A stretch of 60,025 bases of DNA from an uncultured Robiginitomaculum sp. (lineage in GTDB: Bacteria; Pseudomonadota; Alphaproteobacteria; Caulobacterales; Maricaulaceae). How positions within the stretch are numbered: the first letter of the stretch is position 1; each line of letters opens with the position of its first letter. The notes beneath the pieces were generated by a model. It had not been told where the DNA came from. It made no database searches and saw nothing but the letters and a program-made list of their open reading frames with translations. Positions 53,877-60,025 of the stretch are shown one piece after another. The position numbers were made by a program, and so were the translations under genes. The stretch spans positions 1 through 60,025 of the forward strand of contig CALLXE010000023.1 of the NCBI GenBank assembly GCA_938015875.1. Direction: 5' to 3'.

Positions 53877-54362
53877 ATCGGCGCGCGCCGTCATAAGCAC
53901 ACGCCTGCGCCTGACGCAGGCTTTACGCTGATTGAAGTTTTATCGGCGCTTGTGATTATTGGGCTGATGTCCGGCGCAGTTTTGATGACCTTGCCGTCGC
54001 CTGAACCGGCCGCTCTGACCTATGGCGATCAAATGACCCGCGACTTAAACCGCGCGGCGCAAAACAGCCTGACACAAGGAGAGGCTTATGGCTTTGGCCT
54101 GACGCAAAAAGGCTATGTGATTTACGCCTATCGCAGCGAGCTTTGGGACGATGTAATTGAGGGCGCACCCGGCGCCGGCGTGGCGGCACAAATGACCGTA
54201 GAGGGACGCAAAGCAAAGCTCCCCGAGGCGCCGGCTCCGATGATTGTCTTTGATCCGACCGGCGTCAACGTGCCGTTCTCAATCTTGCTGTCTTCCGGGA
54301 AAATGCGATTTGAAATTACCGCAGATGGCAGCGGGAAAATTACGGGCGAGACGCGGTCATGA
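53877..54362 (+). CDS. gspH: Minor pseudopilin GspH with non-canonical start
   Basis: About 161 residues if started at ATC 53877. The prepilin leader GFTLIEVLSALVIIG is encoded from 53919 and must be included, but the frame is open only from 53862 and holds no ATG, GTG or TTG before it. The first canonical start, GTG 53952, falls inside the hydrophobic helix and would destroy the cleavage site. GGGAG at 53865-53869 lies seven bases before the ATC, so an AUC start is the best reading; a base error or unseen frameshift is the alternative. The C-terminal GspH domain looks intact. gspI overlaps the stop by four bases. Confidence 0.75.
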   Translation: MGARRHKHTPAPDAGFTLIEVLSALVIIGLMSGAVLMTLPSPEPAALTYGDQMTRDLNRAAQNSLTQGEAYGFGLTQKGYVIYAYRSELWDDVIEGAPGAGVAAQMTVEGRKAKLPEAPAPMIVFDPTGVNVPFSILLSSGKMRFEITADGSGKITGETRS

Positions 54363-54817
54363 GCGCGCGCAAAACTCCAAGGCGCAAAGATGCGGGTTTT
54401 ACCCTGATCGAAGTTTTGGCGGCGCTGCTGATTTTCAGTCTCGCCATAATGGGTCTGACCCGAACCGGCATGCAGAGCGCGCGGGCGGTTGCGGCGCTGG
54501 AGCAAAAAACGTGGGCCGGCGTGATCGCCGACAATCAATTGGTTATTGCGCGCACGTCCGAGCTTGTGAAAGGCCGCCGCACCGGCGAAGATGAAGTGAT
54601 GGGACGCAGCTATGTTTACAGCGTTGACACGGCGGACACGGACACGCCGAACTTTTTTAAGATCACGATTGATGTCCGCGGGAAATCGCAAACAGGCGCG
54701 GCGGATGAGGGGCAGGTCGTTGTGCAGCGCACAGGCTTTCGGGCCCGCAAATCTGCTCCGGTCTCTGTAAGTGTCCCGAACGGTGAAAACGCCCCGACAG
54801 AAACGGACACGCCATGA
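54359..54817 (+). CDS. gspI: Minor pseudopilin GspI
   Basis: A 152-residue minor pseudopilin. The basic leader ends KDAG, cleaved before FTLIEVLAALLIFSL. The downstream TRTGMQSARAVAALEQKTWAG and ADNQL match the GspI domain, which forms the tip complex with GspJ and GspK. It overlaps gspH and gspJ by four bases each. Confidence 0.93.
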   Translation: MSARKTPRRKDAGFTLIEVLAALLIFSLAIMGLTRTGMQSARAVAALEQKTWAGVIADNQLVIARTSELVKGRRTGEDEVMGRSYVYSVDTADTDTPNFFKITIDVRGKSQTGAADEGQVVVQRTGFRARKSAPVSVSVPNGENAPTETDTP

Positions 54818-55434
54818 CCCGGTGCTGTTCAAAAGAGGCCGGCTTCACCTTGGTCGAAATGCTGATCGCGCTGTTTATCTTTTCCTTGATTTCGGCCGGC
54901 ACTATGACGGCTTTGACCGGGGCCTTGTCGGCCAAGGCGCAAGTTAAAATGCGGCTGGCAGGCATCAGCGAAATCGAAGTGATGCGCGCGCTGATTAAGG
55001 CTGATATGCAGCACATGATCTTGCGCCAAAATCGGGACAGCTTCGGTGCGGCTGAACCTTACATTCTATCCGGCGGTTATGATGAAAACCTGATTACGTT
55101 TACCCGAACCGGTCGGGTCAACCCCGGCGGGCTTCAGGCCCGCTCAGAACTGCAGCGCGTCAGCTATATTTTTGACGGCAGTCGGGTCATCCGCCGCGCA
55201 CTGCCGAATGAAAACCCGGCTCAAGCCGGCAATCCGTCAAACCGTATATTGATGGACGGTGTCTTGGATTTCCAAATTGAATTTATCAAAGGCAATGAGA
55301 TATTGTCCAATCTCTCTGTGCCAAGCGCCGCCCTTGCGCAAGCGGGCCAAACCCGGCCGTTTGATGCCATTCGACTGCGCGCGGAATTTAAATCCGGGCA
55401 AGTTCTTGATCAGTACTTTGAGGTCGGATTGTGA
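54814..55434 (+). CDS. gspJ: Minor pseudopilin GspJ
   Basis: A 206-residue minor pseudopilin. The leader is short (MTRCCSKEAG), cleaved before FTLVEMLIALFIFSL. The GspJ domain includes YILSGGYDENLITFTRTG and LQRVSYIFDGSRVIRR. It sits between gspI and gspK, each with a four-base overlap, and is part of the pseudopilus tip. Confidence 0.93.
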   Translation: MTRCCSKEAGFTLVEMLIALFIFSLISAGTMTALTGALSAKAQVKMRLAGISEIEVMRALIKADMQHMILRQNRDSFGAAEPYILSGGYDENLITFTRTGRVNPGGLQARSELQRVSYIFDGSRVIRRALPNENPAQAGNPSNRILMDGVLDFQIEFIKGNEILSNLSVPSAALAQAGQTRPFDAIRLRAEFKSGQVLDQYFEVGL

Positions 55435-56420
55435 GCCGGCGGCCAAATGATAACGAGCGGGGCGCTGTCCTGCTGACCACGCTTTTGGTCATGAGTCTGA
55501 TGGCGACCGTGGCCGTGGAAATGCTTGATGATGTTCGGTTCGGTGTGCGCCGCACCGCCAACATGCAAGCGGCCGCTCAGGCTGATGCCTATACATTAGC
55601 GGCGCAGGACTTTGCTCGCAGCTATTTGGAAGCGCAGTTAAAAACCGTCACGCCGGAGCAGATGTCGCAATATTTGAAAACCCGGCCGCAAACGGTTCTG
55701 CCTTTTGAAGGTGGCGGTATGACGCTCCGTTTGGTTGACCGCGGCGCCTGCATTTCACTGGGTGCGCTGGGCGGGTCTGCCGGCCGCCGGCAATTTCGCA
55801 GGCTTTTGACCGCGCTCGGCATTGATATCCAATCGGCGGCAAATCTGACGTCCGTGGCGGCGGACTGGATCGATACGGACAGTCAGGCCCTGCCGGGCGG
55901 TGCAGAAGATTACGTCTATCTGGCTCTGGATCCGCCTTACCGGACGGCGAATACGGCTATGCAATCGATCACAGAACTGCGGGCGCTTCAGGGGTTTGAT
56001 GAGGCGATTTACCAAGCCGTTCGCCCGTTTGTTTGCCCGTGGCCGGACGGACAGGCGAGCCAAATTAATGTCAATGCGCTCGGCCCGGATCAAGCGCCTG
56101 TCCTCGCGGCGCTGCTGGGTGATAACACTTTGCCGCAAGCGCGCGCCCTGCTGCAAAACGCCGGCGCGCCCTATACGGCGCAGAGCTTTGCTGCCGCGCC
56201 GGAAGTTCAGGGCATCGATTTAAATGACGCCGATATCAACGCGCTGAGCTATGCTACGAATTTTATTGGGATTGAGGCCCGGATTGTCTATCAATCAGTT
56301 CAAAGGGTCGTGACTATGGATTTTGACATTACAAACGGATCACCGAAATTGCTGATGCGCCGTCTTGGCGCTGAGTCCGGCTATGTTTTCGCGCCGAAAC
56401 GTGATGAGGACGCGCAATGA
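55431..56420 (+). CDS. gspK: Minor pseudopilin GspK
   Basis: A 329-residue atypical pseudopilin that caps the tip. The leader ends in ERG, before AVLLTTLLVMSLMATVAVEML, and as usual for GspK the Glu5 of other pseudopilins is missing. The large inserted alpha domain (for example LTSVAADWIDTDSQALPGGAEDY) carries the conserved metal-site acidic residues. It starts at GTG, overlapping the gspJ stop. Confidence 0.92.
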   Translation: MSRRPNDNERGAVLLTTLLVMSLMATVAVEMLDDVRFGVRRTANMQAAAQADAYTLAAQDFARSYLEAQLKTVTPEQMSQYLKTRPQTVLPFEGGGMTLRLVDRGACISLGALGGSAGRRQFRRLLTALGIDIQSAANLTSVAADWIDTDSQALPGGAEDYVYLALDPPYRTANTAMQSITELRALQGFDEAIYQAVRPFVCPWPDGQASQINVNALGPDQAPVLAALLGDNTLPQARALLQNAGAPYTAQSFAAAPEVQGIDLNDADINALSYATNFIGIEARIVYQSVQRVVTMDFDITNGSPKLLMRRLGAESGYVFAPKRDEDAQ

Positions 56421-57463
56421 TAATTTGGCTTCCTGACAGGCTTGACGGGCAATGCGTTTGGGTTTCCGCTGACGGGCAGGCCGGGCGCTGCGCCGCCTTG
56501 GCTGATGTGCCCTCTGAAACTCCGGCAGCGATTATTATGCCGGGCCAGTGGGCCCGAATTTATCCCTTAGAGCTGCCTAAGCTGCGCGGCGCGGAACGCT
56601 TGCAGGCGGCCGGCTTTGCCCTCGAAGACAAAATTGCGGCCGGCTTGGACACTCAGCATTTAGTTCTGACAGCGGCAGGGGATCGCGGCGCCGTTATATC
56701 AAAATCTAAAATGCAAAGCGTGCTGAGCGCCGCGGCTGACGCCGGCTTGCAAGTCTCAGGCGTCTATGTTGATTACGATGCAGTCTTGCCGGGGCCTGCG
56801 CAAAAAATAGACGGGCGCATTGTTGTGCCGCACAGTGTCACCGGCGGTTCAGATGGCTATAGTGTTGATGATAATTTTTACGAGAGCGCGGACAGTGTCG
56901 AGCCGGCGGACCCGGCCGGTTTATCTTTGAACTCAGATGCAGCGATTAACTTTGCGACCGGCAGTTTTGCAGCGCGAAATTCCGGCGCGTTCGGCGCGGC
57001 ATCCTTGGCTCGGGCGGCCGGTTTTTTGGCCGTGCTCGGCGTTTCAATTTTAGGCTGGCAAATCATGCAGGCCCGCGCCGCGCAAGGCCAAGCGGACTAT
57101 TTAAAAACTCAAACGGCCGCAATATTTACGCAAATGACCGGCCAAGCAGCGCCGCCTAATCCGGCGCTGCGGGTGACACGCGCTTTAAAATCCGGCGGCG
57201 GGAATAAAACTGATTTTCTGTCGCTGTCTGCAATTTTATTTTCTGCATTGGATGCCACGCCCGGAGCGCAAATCGAAACGCTTGATTATGACGCCGGCCG
57301 GACTCAATTGCGCGTACGGGTGCTTTACCCTGATCTGCAAACGGCCACGCAAATGGAGCGCGCGGCGGCCGGGCTTGGCGGAACGCTGACGACAGGTAAT
57401 CTGCGCGAGCGCAGCGGCGTGATGATGGGCGACGCTGTTCTGATGTCAGGGGGCGGGCAATGA
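56417..57463 (+). CDS. gspL: Type II secretion platform protein GspL
   Basis: A 348-residue bitopic protein. The cytoplasmic actin-like domain (1-175), which binds GspE, opens with MIIWLPDRLDG. A membrane helix lies near 195-215 (AGFLAVLGVSILGWQIM), and a periplasmic ferredoxin-like domain ends the protein (IETLDYDAGRTQLRVRVLY). It is shorter than gammaproteobacterial GspL (about 400). It overlaps gspK and gspM by four bases. Confidence 0.88.
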   Translation: MIIWLPDRLDGQCVWVSADGQAGRCAALADVPSETPAAIIMPGQWARIYPLELPKLRGAERLQAAGFALEDKIAAGLDTQHLVLTAAGDRGAVISKSKMQSVLSAAADAGLQVSGVYVDYDAVLPGPAQKIDGRIVVPHSVTGGSDGYSVDDNFYESADSVEPADPAGLSLNSDAAINFATGSFAARNSGAFGAASLARAAGFLAVLGVSILGWQIMQARAAQGQADYLKTQTAAIFTQMTGQAAPPNPALRVTRALKSGGGNKTDFLSLSAILFSALDATPGAQIETLDYDAGRTQLRVRVLYPDLQTATQMERAAAGLGGTLTTGNLRERSGVMMGDAVLMSGGGQ

Positions 57464-57921
57464 CAGACTATTTTAAAACGCGTACGCCGCGAGAACAGGT
57501 TTTAATCGCCGGCCTGGCGGGGTTAATGGCATTTTTTGCTGTTTGGCAATTTGCAGTAAAGCCTGTGCTTACCATGAAAAGTGACGCGGCGCGCGCTCAG
57601 ACTGCGGCGCTGCGGGACTATAATATCGTCCGGTCCGGCGCGCCGCTTATGGCCGCGAATTCGGGCACGTCTGCGGGGGCAGCGCCGTTTGATCGCTCTG
57701 CAATCGTAACCTTGGCCGGCGCAAGCAATATGCCGATTTCGCGGCTGCAAAACGAAAGCGGTGGGGCGCTGAAAGTTTGGTTTGAAGATGTTGACAGCGG
57801 GCAAGTTTTTGCGTTTTTGTCCGGACTGACCGATGGCTACGCGGCGACGATTGAAGGCGTGCAATTGTCCAAACGCAGTGATGGCCGTGTCAGCGCGCAA
57901 ATCACCTTGCGCGCGCTTTAA
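57460..57921 (+). CDS. gspM: Type II secretion platform protein GspM
   Basis: A 153-residue bitopic protein. The opening TRTPREQVLIAGLAGLMAFFAVWQF holds the conserved arginines and membrane helix, and the periplasmic ferredoxin-like domain ends AQITLRAL. It partners GspL in the inner-membrane platform. Position and size confirm a weakly conserved sequence. Confidence 0.88.
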   Translation: MTDYFKTRTPREQVLIAGLAGLMAFFAVWQFAVKPVLTMKSDAARAQTAALRDYNIVRSGAPLMAANSGTSAGAAPFDRSAIVTLAGASNMPISRLQNESGGALKVWFEDVDSGQVFAFLSGLTDGYAATIEGVQLSKRSDGRVSAQITLRAL

Positions 57922-58643
57922 TGCGCCGGCGCTATAAAATCACAGCACTTGCGGGCGCGGGCCTGATTGCCCTTCTGTCGCAATTGCCTGCGCAGCCGAT
58001 TTTAAAAACTTTCGCCGGTGATGCGGTCGGTCCTGATGCAAGCGCCTCAGGAACGGTTTGGAACGGGCAGGTCACCGGGGCGGCCGGACTTGGCCCTATA
58101 AGTTACACGGCGTCGCTGTCCCGCTTACTCTCTGGACGCGCGCCGATTGAAGCGCGTACGCAAATGCCGGGGATTTCAATTTCAGGGTCCGCCGGGCACG
58201 GACGGTTATCAGACTTAAGTTTTTCAGGAAAGATCTGGACGTTTTCCAATGTCGATCCGCGCCTGAGCGGATTGGAGGGTGATTTCTCCGCTGTGATTGA
58301 AACGCTCACCTATGACAGCGCTGATCCTGAGGCAGGATGCACAAGTGCGACAGGCCGGGCGCAGTCCGATGTGTTGCAGTCCAATCAGGCGCGCTTGTCC
58401 TGGCGCGGCCCAAAGGTTGCCGGCCCCATAAGCTGCGAGGCCGGCGCGCTGATGATTGCTTTATCCGGCGAAGGCGACGGTCAATCCGTAACGCTGAACT
58501 TTAAAGTTTTTCCGGACGGCCGTTATGAAAATCAGGCCGGAGTTCAAACCCGTGATCCCAACGCGCAGGCAGTGATGGCGCTTTTCGGATTTATGGCCGC
58601 CGGCAATGTTTACACTTTAAATGAGACAGGCCGATGGCAATAG
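57921..58643 (+). CDS. gspN: Type II secretion protein GspN
   Basis: A 240-residue protein with one N-terminal helix (ALAGAGLIALLSQLP) and a periplasmic domain. GTVWNGQVTGAAGLGPISY is the GspN/PilQ-like start. GspN is an optional component, common in Alpha- and Gammaproteobacteria, of uncertain role. It overlaps gspM by one base and the following lipoprotein by ten. Confidence 0.85.
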   Translation: MRRRYKITALAGAGLIALLSQLPAQPILKTFAGDAVGPDASASGTVWNGQVTGAAGLGPISYTASLSRLLSGRAPIEARTQMPGISISGSAGHGRLSDLSFSGKIWTFSNVDPRLSGLEGDFSAVIETLTYDSADPEAGCTSATGRAQSDVLQSNQARLSWRGPKVAGPISCEAGALMIALSGEGDGQSVTLNFKVFPDGRYENQAGVQTRDPNAQAVMALFGFMAAGNVYTLNETGRWQ

Positions 58644-59110
58644 AGCGCGCGCACATCAGGTTTGGCACGGCAGTCATTACGACGCTGATACTCGGCGCGT
58701 GCGCTGCAGTCCCCAAACCGCCGCCGGCAGGCACTGCCGCAAACTCGCAACTTGGCCCGCGCACATTGGCATCCGGCGATTGCGGCCTGTTTATCTGGAC
58801 CGCTGACAGCGCGCGACGTCTTGTGCTGTTCACGCGCCCCGGCGGGGCAGATGCGGTCTGGCATGACGGAGCGTCAGAGCAGGTGCTGACGGTCAGCCGC
58901 GCGGCGTCCCCGGCGATTGTTGGTTTGCCGTCAAAACAAAGCTTTGTTTCGGGCCCTGTTGCGTTGACCTATGATTTGCGCGCCCCGCAGGCAATCACGC
59001 AAGGGACGCGCTATAAATCCGGAGTGTTAAAATTAAAATCAACGGGTAATGCCGGTCAGGCGTGGGAGACCGTCATGCCGGTTGTCGGTTTGTCCGCTTG
59101 CCAATATTAA
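58634..59110 (+). CDS. Lipoprotein coupled to the gsp operon
   Basis: A 158-residue lipoprotein (lipobox ILGAC, Cys23) with no family I recognise. It is mostly beta-predicted (GLFIWTADSARRLVLFTRPG, DAVWHDGASEQVLTV), with two further Cys near the ends of the mature domain. Its start lies inside gspN, so it is translated with the secretion genes. It could be a pilotin-like or secretin-associated factor, or an unrelated envelope protein. There is no direct evidence for either. Confidence 0.7.
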   Translation: MAIERAHIRFGTAVITTLILGACAAVPKPPPAGTAANSQLGPRTLASGDCGLFIWTADSARRLVLFTRPGGADAVWHDGASEQVLTVSRAASPAIVGLPSKQSFVSGPVALTYDLRAPQAITQGTRYKSGVLKLKSTGNAGQAWETVMPVVGLSACQY

Positions 59111-59139
59111 GCAATGCGCGATGCGTCCGGCGGCTATTA

Positions 59140-59586
59140 TCAGGACAGTGTCTGCGACGTCCAAACGATAAAAATGGCGAGCGCTAAGAAGGGCCCGAAC
59201 GGCACAGCACCGGCGTCAGCCCTTTTTTTAAACGACGGCAAAATCAGCGCTGTCAAAGCCAGCGCGCTGCCGATAAGAATAATCAGCGGCAGGCCGGCCC
59301 ATCCGCACCACGCACCGCCGGCGGCTAATAATTTGGCATCGCCCCGGCCCAGCCCGTCAACACCGCGCACCCGACGATAGCCGAGCTCAATAGCAATAAA
59401 TACTGCGTAGCCCGCAACCGCGCCGACAGCGGCGGCGGCCACGCCGGTTTTAAGTCCGTAAGCTTGCAGGAGACCGGCCGCGATAAGCGGTAAAGTCAAA
59501 ACATCCGGCAGGCGCATATCACGCAGATCAACCCAAGCCAGCGCAGCCAAGACTGTTATTAAAATCGTGCCTGATAAAATTTCCAT
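59140..59586 (-). CDS. gspO: Prepilin peptidase (A24 family)
   Basis: A 148-residue aspartic membrane peptidase with four to five helices. The first catalytic Asp is in WVDLRDMRLPD and the second in GLGRGDAKLLAAGG. It lacks the N-terminal methyltransferase domain of full GspO/PilD and is therefore the minimal A24 form, like CpaA/TadV. It converges on the gsp operon, so it most likely processes GspG-K here. Whether pseudopilins are also methylated is unclear. Confidence 0.85.
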   Translation of the reverse strand: MEILSGTILITVLAALAWVDLRDMRLPDVLTLPLIAAGLLQAYGLKTGVAAAAVGAVAGYAVFIAIELGYRRVRGVDGLGRGDAKLLAAGGAWCGWAGLPLIILIGSALALTALILPSFKKRADAGAVPFGPFLALAIFIVWTSQTLS

Positions 59587-59945
59587 AGGCGCTTATATCG
59601 CGGCCGTCCGGCGCCGCGAAGCTTTAGTTCCTGCCCGCCCGCAATCACGCTATATTGCCTAAGATTGTGACTTATAAGTCACACTATGAATATAGTTTTG
59701 GCCTCCGAAGCCGTGATTTGGGGGTGAATATTGTCTTCACTTTCCGTAACATATTGAAAAATATGTATTTAATCCGGGCGCTGCCGCTGCGCGTCACTAC
59801 TATAGCGTTCACTAATAATACTGTTCTTTTTCCGCGTCGGCGGTGGACGTGTCGTCGCAGGCCTCTATGACTGTGTTACCACAGCGCGACCTGCTACCTG
59901 GCAGGCTGCGCGTTCGATTGACGAACACAAAGAGGGGACTTCCAT
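59587..59945. other. Divergent intergenic region
   Basis: This 359-base gap separates the prepilin peptidase gene from the exported protein starting at 59946. It holds the 18-base palindrome described separately. A 71-residue frame at 59655-59870 has no domain, ribosome site or plausible composition, so I do not call it a gene. The right half is AT-rich, consistent with a promoter of the last gene. Confidence 0.5.
59666..59683. promoter_or_regulatory. Perfect 18-bp palindrome, probable operator
   Basis: TGTGACTTATAAGTCACA is a perfect 18-base palindrome, 80 bases upstream of the prepilin peptidase start and 263 before the last gene. It resembles a dimeric regulator site. The spacing between TGTGA and TCACA is eight bases rather than the six of CRP sites, so CRP is not the obvious binder. 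Confidence 0.5.
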
Positions 59946-60025
59946 ATGCAAAAACGAAATTTACTGACCTGTAGCGCGGCATGCGCGCTCATGACGGCCG
60001 CGCTGTCCGCGCCGGCTTACGCGCA
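59946..60025 (+). CDS. N-terminus of an exported protein (cut by window end)
   Basis: Only 26 codons are present. They encode a clear signal peptide: basic MQKRN, a hydrophobic core (LLTCSAACALMTAALSA) and a probable cleavage after PAYA. AGAGGGGA lies upstream. The long leader and signal type are common for outer-membrane receptors, but the product cannot be told. Confidence 0.7.
   Translation, partial: MQKRNLLTCSAACALMTAALSAPAYA

Noticed and set aside
59666-59683. CRP site
   Set aside because: TGTGA and TCACA are separated by eight bases, not the six of CRP sites.
59655-59870. 71-residue frame
   Set aside because: No ribosome site, domain or plausible composition; it overlaps the palindrome and promoter region.

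Overview
The window looks like a chromosomal segment of an alphaproteobacterium of medium-high GC. The main evidence is gene order: mutS-glnD-murJ, and the minus-strand cluster DUF3576 lipoprotein-leuS-lptE-holA, both typical of that class. The clpB promoter also matches the alphaproteobacterial heat-shock (RpoH) consensus. A lineage near Caulobacterales/Hyphomonadales/Parvularculales is plausible but cannot be fixed from sequence reading alone. I saw no rRNA, tRNA, CRISPR array, transposase or prophage.

Layout. 1-3.8 kb: a C39-like lipoprotein, the ComM/YifB AAA+ protein and a PAS-linker-receiver protein that ends in a clear terminator. 3.9-14 kb: an AmpG-like permease, then mutS, glnD and murJ in a tightly coupled run, trpS and a PCu(A)C copper lipoprotein. 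14-19.8 kb (minus strand): an MscS channel, then holA, lptE, leuS and the DUF3576 lipoprotein. leuS carries an in-frame composite palindromic element. 20-25.9 kb: purH, a roughly 1 kb AT-rich patch with a small helical protein and a TIR-domain protein, an ABA4-like membrane protein, an AI-2E-family transporter and a HerA-like ATPase. 26-33.8 kb: clpB, a MATE exporter, a DUF1800/DUF1501 export pair and an unknown small protein. 33.8-38.3 kb: pyrF, an SDR, a YodC-like protein, an MGMT-fold protein, an AT-rich gap and lepA. 38.5-47.9 kb: envelope glycosyltransferases, thrS-yidD with a zinc-ribbon membrane protein, a YiiX/YebB-type hydrolase, and glucokinase behind a LacI-type operator.

48-59.6 kb holds a complete type II secretion system, gspC-D-E-F-G-H-I-J-K-L-M-N, in one direction with mostly overlapping genes. 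An extra lipoprotein gene is coupled to its end and the prepilin peptidase (gspO) converges on it. This is the largest coherent system in the window. gspH has no ATG, GTG or TTG that would keep its prepilin leader; an ATC after a good Shine-Dalgarno sequence is the best candidate start. The last 80 bases begin a new exported protein cut by the window edge.

The best candidates for something undescribed are: the TIR gene with its unusual N-terminal module, in a low-GC patch between the 3' ends of purH and the ABA4-like gene; the palindromic element translated inside LeuRS; the non-canonical gspH start; the perfect 17-bp inverted repeat built on the last codons of lepA; and the lipoprotein at the end of the secretion operon.
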